Positions 6,574 through 8,528 of a stretch of DNA of 8,528 nucleotides are shown here, piece after piece; position 1 is the first letter of the stretch, and every line of letters begins with the position of its first letter. The position numbers and the translations under genes were made by a program. The notes under the pieces were generated by a model. It had not been told where the DNA came from. It saw only the letters and a program-made list of their open reading frames with translations, and searched no databases. Origin of the DNA: Burkholderiales bacterium (GTDB taxonomy: Bacteria > Pseudomonadota > Gammaproteobacteria > Burkholderiales > Burkholderiaceae_C); assembly GCA_947448105.1 (NCBI GenBank), contig CANFNE010000101.1:1-8528 (forward strand), in the 5' to 3' direction.

Positions 6574-6826
6574 AAAGTGCTACCTCTTCTGTGCGTGCAC
6601 GACGCACGGATATCAATCGGACATTGGATCCACGGTAGGTAATGACGGCTGACCAATATTTCCCGTCAATTTGCCCGATCACCAGAAACCGCGGCTCATC
6701 GTCAGTCTTTGCTGGAACTTCAAGCAGCATCGGATCATTCCAAAGGCTTTGGGCCAAAACGAAATCGATCCCATGTTTCGCGCGATGGGACTCGCTCTTT
6801 GCAGCGTCGAATTCGAAGGGGCTCAT
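6563..6826 (-). CDS. brnT: BrnT-family toxin (RelE-like-fold ribonuclease)
   Basis: This 87-aa protein is the toxin of the BrnTA pair. BrnT has a RelE-like fold and cleaves RNA, arresting growth until neutralised by BrnA. Conserved family features are the N-terminal FEFDAAKSESHRAKHGIDF (residues 4-22), the DEPRFLVIGQIDGKYWSAVITYRG core (43-66) and the C-terminal VRLISVRRARTEEVALYES (69-87), which holds the Arg/Glu-rich end. The length matches full-size members, so it looks intact. The ATG at 6824-6826 begins at the family N-terminus. No strong Shine-Dalgarno sequence is seen; the bases directly upstream instead form an inverted repeat. The pair is visibly less GC-rich than its neighbours, which suggests acquisition by transfer. 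Activity is inferred, not shown. Confidence 0.9.
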   Translation of the reverse strand: MSPFEFDAAKSESHRAKHGIDFVLAQSLWNDPMLLEVPAKTDDEPRFLVIGQIDGKYWSAVITYRGSNVRLISVRRARTEEVALYES

Positions 6827-6843
6827 GGTATAGAAACTATGCC
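6827..6843. repeat. Imperfect inverted repeat at the brnT start (candidate BrnA operator)
   Basis: GGTATAG-AAA-CTATGCC pairs 7-base arms around a 3-base centre; six of the seven positions are complementary and the seventh is a T:G wobble. It abuts the brnT start codon directly. BrnA antitoxins are ribbon-helix-helix autorepressors that bind short palindromes near the brnTA promoter, so an operator role is plausible. It could instead form a small mRNA hairpin that limits toxin translation. The position so close to the ATG is unusual for a promoter operator unless the message has almost no leader. Confidence 0.4.
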
Positions 6844-6962
6844 TTCATTGGCGTCCAGTGGCCAGACTGCCCGACATGGTCGAGCGCTTGTGCAGCCGAA
6901 CAAACGGATCCAGGCACCTTCTTAACAACCGCAAAGCGGCTTTGACCGCGCTTTGGCAGGCC
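6844..6962. other. Intergenic stretch between brnT and the dnaE2 control region
   Basis: I see no credible gene here. It contains two mutually exclusive small hairpins, CCGC-AAA-GCGG (6929-6939) and CAAAG-CGG-CTTTG (6932-6944). It also contains the first copy of a 7-base direct repeat TTGGCAG (6953-6959; the second is at 6963-6969, one helical turn away). No remnant of imuA, imuB or a transposase is recognisable. The promoter of brnTA should lie here, on the minus strand, but I could not place its boxes with confidence. Confidence 0.4.
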
Positions 6963-6992
6963 TTGGCAGATAGGTTTACCATGCTGTATTTA
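6963..6992 (+). promoter_or_regulatory. Possible sigma-70 promoter for dnaE2
   Basis: TTGGCA (6963-6968) matches the -35 consensus at five of six bases. TATTTA (6987-6992), 18 bases further on, is a weak -10 match. The better-looking TATAAA at 6991-6996 is too far from this -35 box. Either -10 candidate lies inside the LexA box, so LexA binding would block polymerase. The exact start of transcription is not determinable from the sequence. Confidence 0.3.
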
Positions 6993-6999
6993 TAAACAG
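6984..6999. promoter_or_regulatory. LexA box (SOS operator) upstream of dnaE2
   Basis: CTGTATTTATAAACAG fits the gamma/betaproteobacterial LexA operator CTGT-N8-ACAG perfectly, with the expected A/T-only centre. It ends 60 bases before the dnaE2 ATG and overlaps the likely core promoter. LexA would repress dnaE2 until DNA damage activates RecA and LexA is cleaved. It lies 157 bases from the divergent brnT start, so an effect on brnTA is possible but not indicated. Confidence 0.88.
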
Positions 7000-7059
7000 T
7001 AAAAATAACAAAACCCCCTTATCCATTGGGCTAAGCGCTGGTTTTTCTGTTGAATTCGT

Positions 7060-8528
7060 ATGGACACCCTGCCTTTATCGCCTGCCGCTGTGCGCGCGCA
7101 GGCCCCGCCACCGCCCGCTTACGCCGAACTGCATTGCCTGTCGGCGTTTAGCTTTCAGCGCGGCGCATCGCTGCCTGAAGAGCTGGTGCAGCGCGCCCAC
7201 GCGCTGGGCTATTCGGCTTTGGCGCTGACCGACGAGTGCTCGGTGGCTGGCATGGTGCGCGCGCACTTGGAGGCCAAGCGCCTGGGTCTGCAACTGCTGC
7301 CGGGTGCTGAGTTCGCCGTCGCGCCGCCTGCAGGCGGCGCGCCAGAGGTGCTGTTCCGTTTCGTGGCCCTGGCGCACGATTTGCAGGGCTGGGGCAATGT
7401 GTGCGAGTTCATCACCAGCGCCCGCCGCGCCGCGCCCAAGGGGGAGTACGCGCTGTGCTGGCAGCCGCAGACGCCAGGGCAGGCAGCGGGCGGCTTTGCC
7501 GATTGGCCCGCGCTCGATGACACCGAAATCATCTTGCTGTTGCCGCCCACCGTGTCCATTGAACAGGCCTGCGCCGTCGTCGCGTCGGCCAAGGCACGCT
7601 ATGGCGCGGCGGTCTGGCTGGGGATGGCGCGCAGCCTGGGCGTGCAAGACGCGCTGCACAGCTTGCGTTTGCGACAAATTGCGCAGTTCACCGGCGTGCC
7701 GCTGGTGGCCACGGGGGGCGTGCAGATGCACCTGCGCTCGCGCAAGCCCTTGCACGATGTGCTCACCGCCGTGCGCCTGGGCCTGCCGGTGGCGCAGTGC
7801 GGGCGCGGCCTGCAGCCCAATGCCGAGCGCCATTTGCGCAGCCGCGCGCGCCTGGGCACCTTGTTTGATGCGCCGGCGCTGGCCCACACGCTAGAGATCG
7901 CCCGGCGCTGCAACTTTGCTCTGGACAGCCTGCGCTACCACTACCCGCTCGAGGCTGTGCTGCCCGGCCACACCCCGGCGCAAACCCTGCGCCAGTACAC
8001 CGAAGAAGGCGCGCGCGTACGCTACCCCGGCGGCATGCCCGAGAGCGTGCGCGCGCAGGTGGAGCACGAGCTGGCGCTGATCGCCGAGCTGAAGTACGAG
8101 ATGTATTTTTTGACGGTGCACGACATCGTGCGCTTTGCGCGCAGCCAGGGCATCTTGTGCCAGGGGCGCGGGTCAGCCGCCAATTCGGCGGTGTGCTACT
8201 GCCTGGGCGTGACCGAGGTAGACCCGTCGCGCACCAGCGTGCTATTTGAGCGCTTTATCAGCCGCGAGCGCGACGAGCCGCCGGACATTGACGTGGACTT
8301 CGAGCACCAGCGGCGCGAAGAAGTAATCCAGTACATCTACGCCAAATACGGCCGCGAGCGCGCCGCCATCACCGCCGTGGTGACCCGCTACCGGCCGCGC
8401 AGCGCGCTGCGTGATGTGGGGCGCGCGCTCGGTATCCCTGAAGTCCTGATCACCGCCATGGCCAAGGAACACCCCGGCATGTACAGCCGCAACGTGTTGG
8501 CCGAGCGGCTGCAAAGTGCGATTGAAAG
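7060..8528 (+). CDS. dnaE2: Error-prone DNA polymerase DnaE2/ImuC (N-terminal part, runs off the window)
   Basis: DnaE2 is a C-family polymerase alpha-subunit paralogue used for damage-induced, mutagenic translesion synthesis, normally with ImuA and ImuB. About 489 of an expected ~1,050 residues are present, in frame to the right edge. The PHP domain begins YAELHCLSAFSFQRGAS (from residue 21) and continues with LGYSALALTDECSVAG. LHC in place of the metal-binding LHxHS pattern suggests no phosphoesterase or proofreading activity, as usual for DnaE2. The polymerase palm has the nucleotide-binding GRGSAANS (residues 369-376) and the catalytic PDIDVDFE with Asp409 and Asp411. TRYRPRSALRDVGRALG is also typical of DnaE2. 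An in-frame TGA at 7051-7053 makes ATG 7060 the first possible start. No Shine-Dalgarno sequence is visible, and a proline-rich leader (residues 16-19) precedes the domain. A LexA box lies upstream. No imuA or imuB precedes it. Confidence 0.93.
   Translation, partial: MDTLPLSPAAVRAQAPPPPAYAELHCLSAFSFQRGASLPEELVQRAHALGYSALALTDECSVAGMVRAHLEAKRLGLQLLPGAEFAVAPPAGGAPEVLFRFVALAHDLQGWGNVCEFITSARRAAPKGEYALCWQPQTPGQAAGGFADWPALDDTEIILLLPPTVSIEQACAVVASAKARYGAAVWLGMARSLGVQDALHSLRLRQIAQFTGVPLVATGGVQMHLRSRKPLHDVLTAVRLGLPVAQCGRGLQPNAERHLRSRARLGTLFDAPALAHTLEIARRCNFALDSLRYHYPLEAVLPGHTPAQTLRQYTEEGARVRYPGGMPESVRAQVEHELALIAELKYEMYFLTVHDIVRFARSQGILCQGRGSAANSAVCYCLGVTEVDPSRTSVLFERFISRERDEPPDIDVDFEHQRREEVIQYIYAKYGRERAAITAVVTRYRPRSALRDVGRALGIPEVLITAMAKEHPGMYSRNVLAERLQSAIE

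Noticed and set aside
6642..6945. Plus-strand small open frames across brnT and the following gap
   Set aside because: They mostly overlap brnT in antisense, have no ribosome sites, and encode nothing recognisable.
6953..6969. TTGGCAG direct repeat at 10-base spacing, considered as an iteron or regulator site
   Set aside because: Only two 7-base copies exist, one serving as a likely -35 box; this is too little to support a repeat element.
1..8528. CRISPR array, tRNA, rRNA, insertion sequence or prophage parts
   Set aside because: Both strands were read for repeated spacers, cloverleaf sequences, transposase motifs and terminal repeats; none was found.

Overview
The window is GC-rich, tightly packed DNA. 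Its gene content and codon style suggest a betaproteobacterium of the order Burkholderiales, probably Comamonadaceae-like. That placement rests on overall character, not on a marker gene.

Positions 1-5298 (+ strand) carry most of a malonate decarboxylase (mdc) operon. The order is mdcA (3' part only), mdcC, mdcD, mdcE, mdcG, mdcB, mdcH. MdcA, C, D and E form the biotin-independent decarboxylase: an acyl-carrier-protein transferase (A), the acyl carrier protein (C) and the two carboxyltransferase-like decarboxylase subunits (D, E). MdcB makes the triphosphoribosyl-dephospho-CoA precursor and MdcG attaches it to a serine of MdcC. MdcH primes the carrier protein with malonyl groups. Together they convert malonate to acetate and CO2. 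The genes overlap (C/D and D/E by ATGA) or lie 10-54 bases apart, consistent with one transcript. The window contains no malonate transporter and no regulator.

A short convergent gap (5299-5353) with a perfect 8-bp hairpin separates mdcH from a minus-strand gene for a secreted class A non-specific acid phosphatase (5354-6214). A CRP-like palindrome lies upstream of that gene. Next, still on the minus strand, is a compact and visibly less GC-rich BrnT/BrnA type II toxin-antitoxin module (6304-6826), with an imperfect inverted repeat directly before the toxin start.

The 233-base divergent gap 6827-7059 holds a textbook LexA box, CTGTATTTATAAACAG (6984-6999). Beyond it is the first ~489 codons of dnaE2 (imuC), the error-prone SOS polymerase, which runs off the right edge. 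imuA and imuB, its usual upstream partners, are not found before it.

I see no wholly unknown system. The points most worth a second look are the LexA-controlled stand-alone dnaE2, the neighbouring BrnTA module with its possible operator, and the CRP-like site before the phosphatase.
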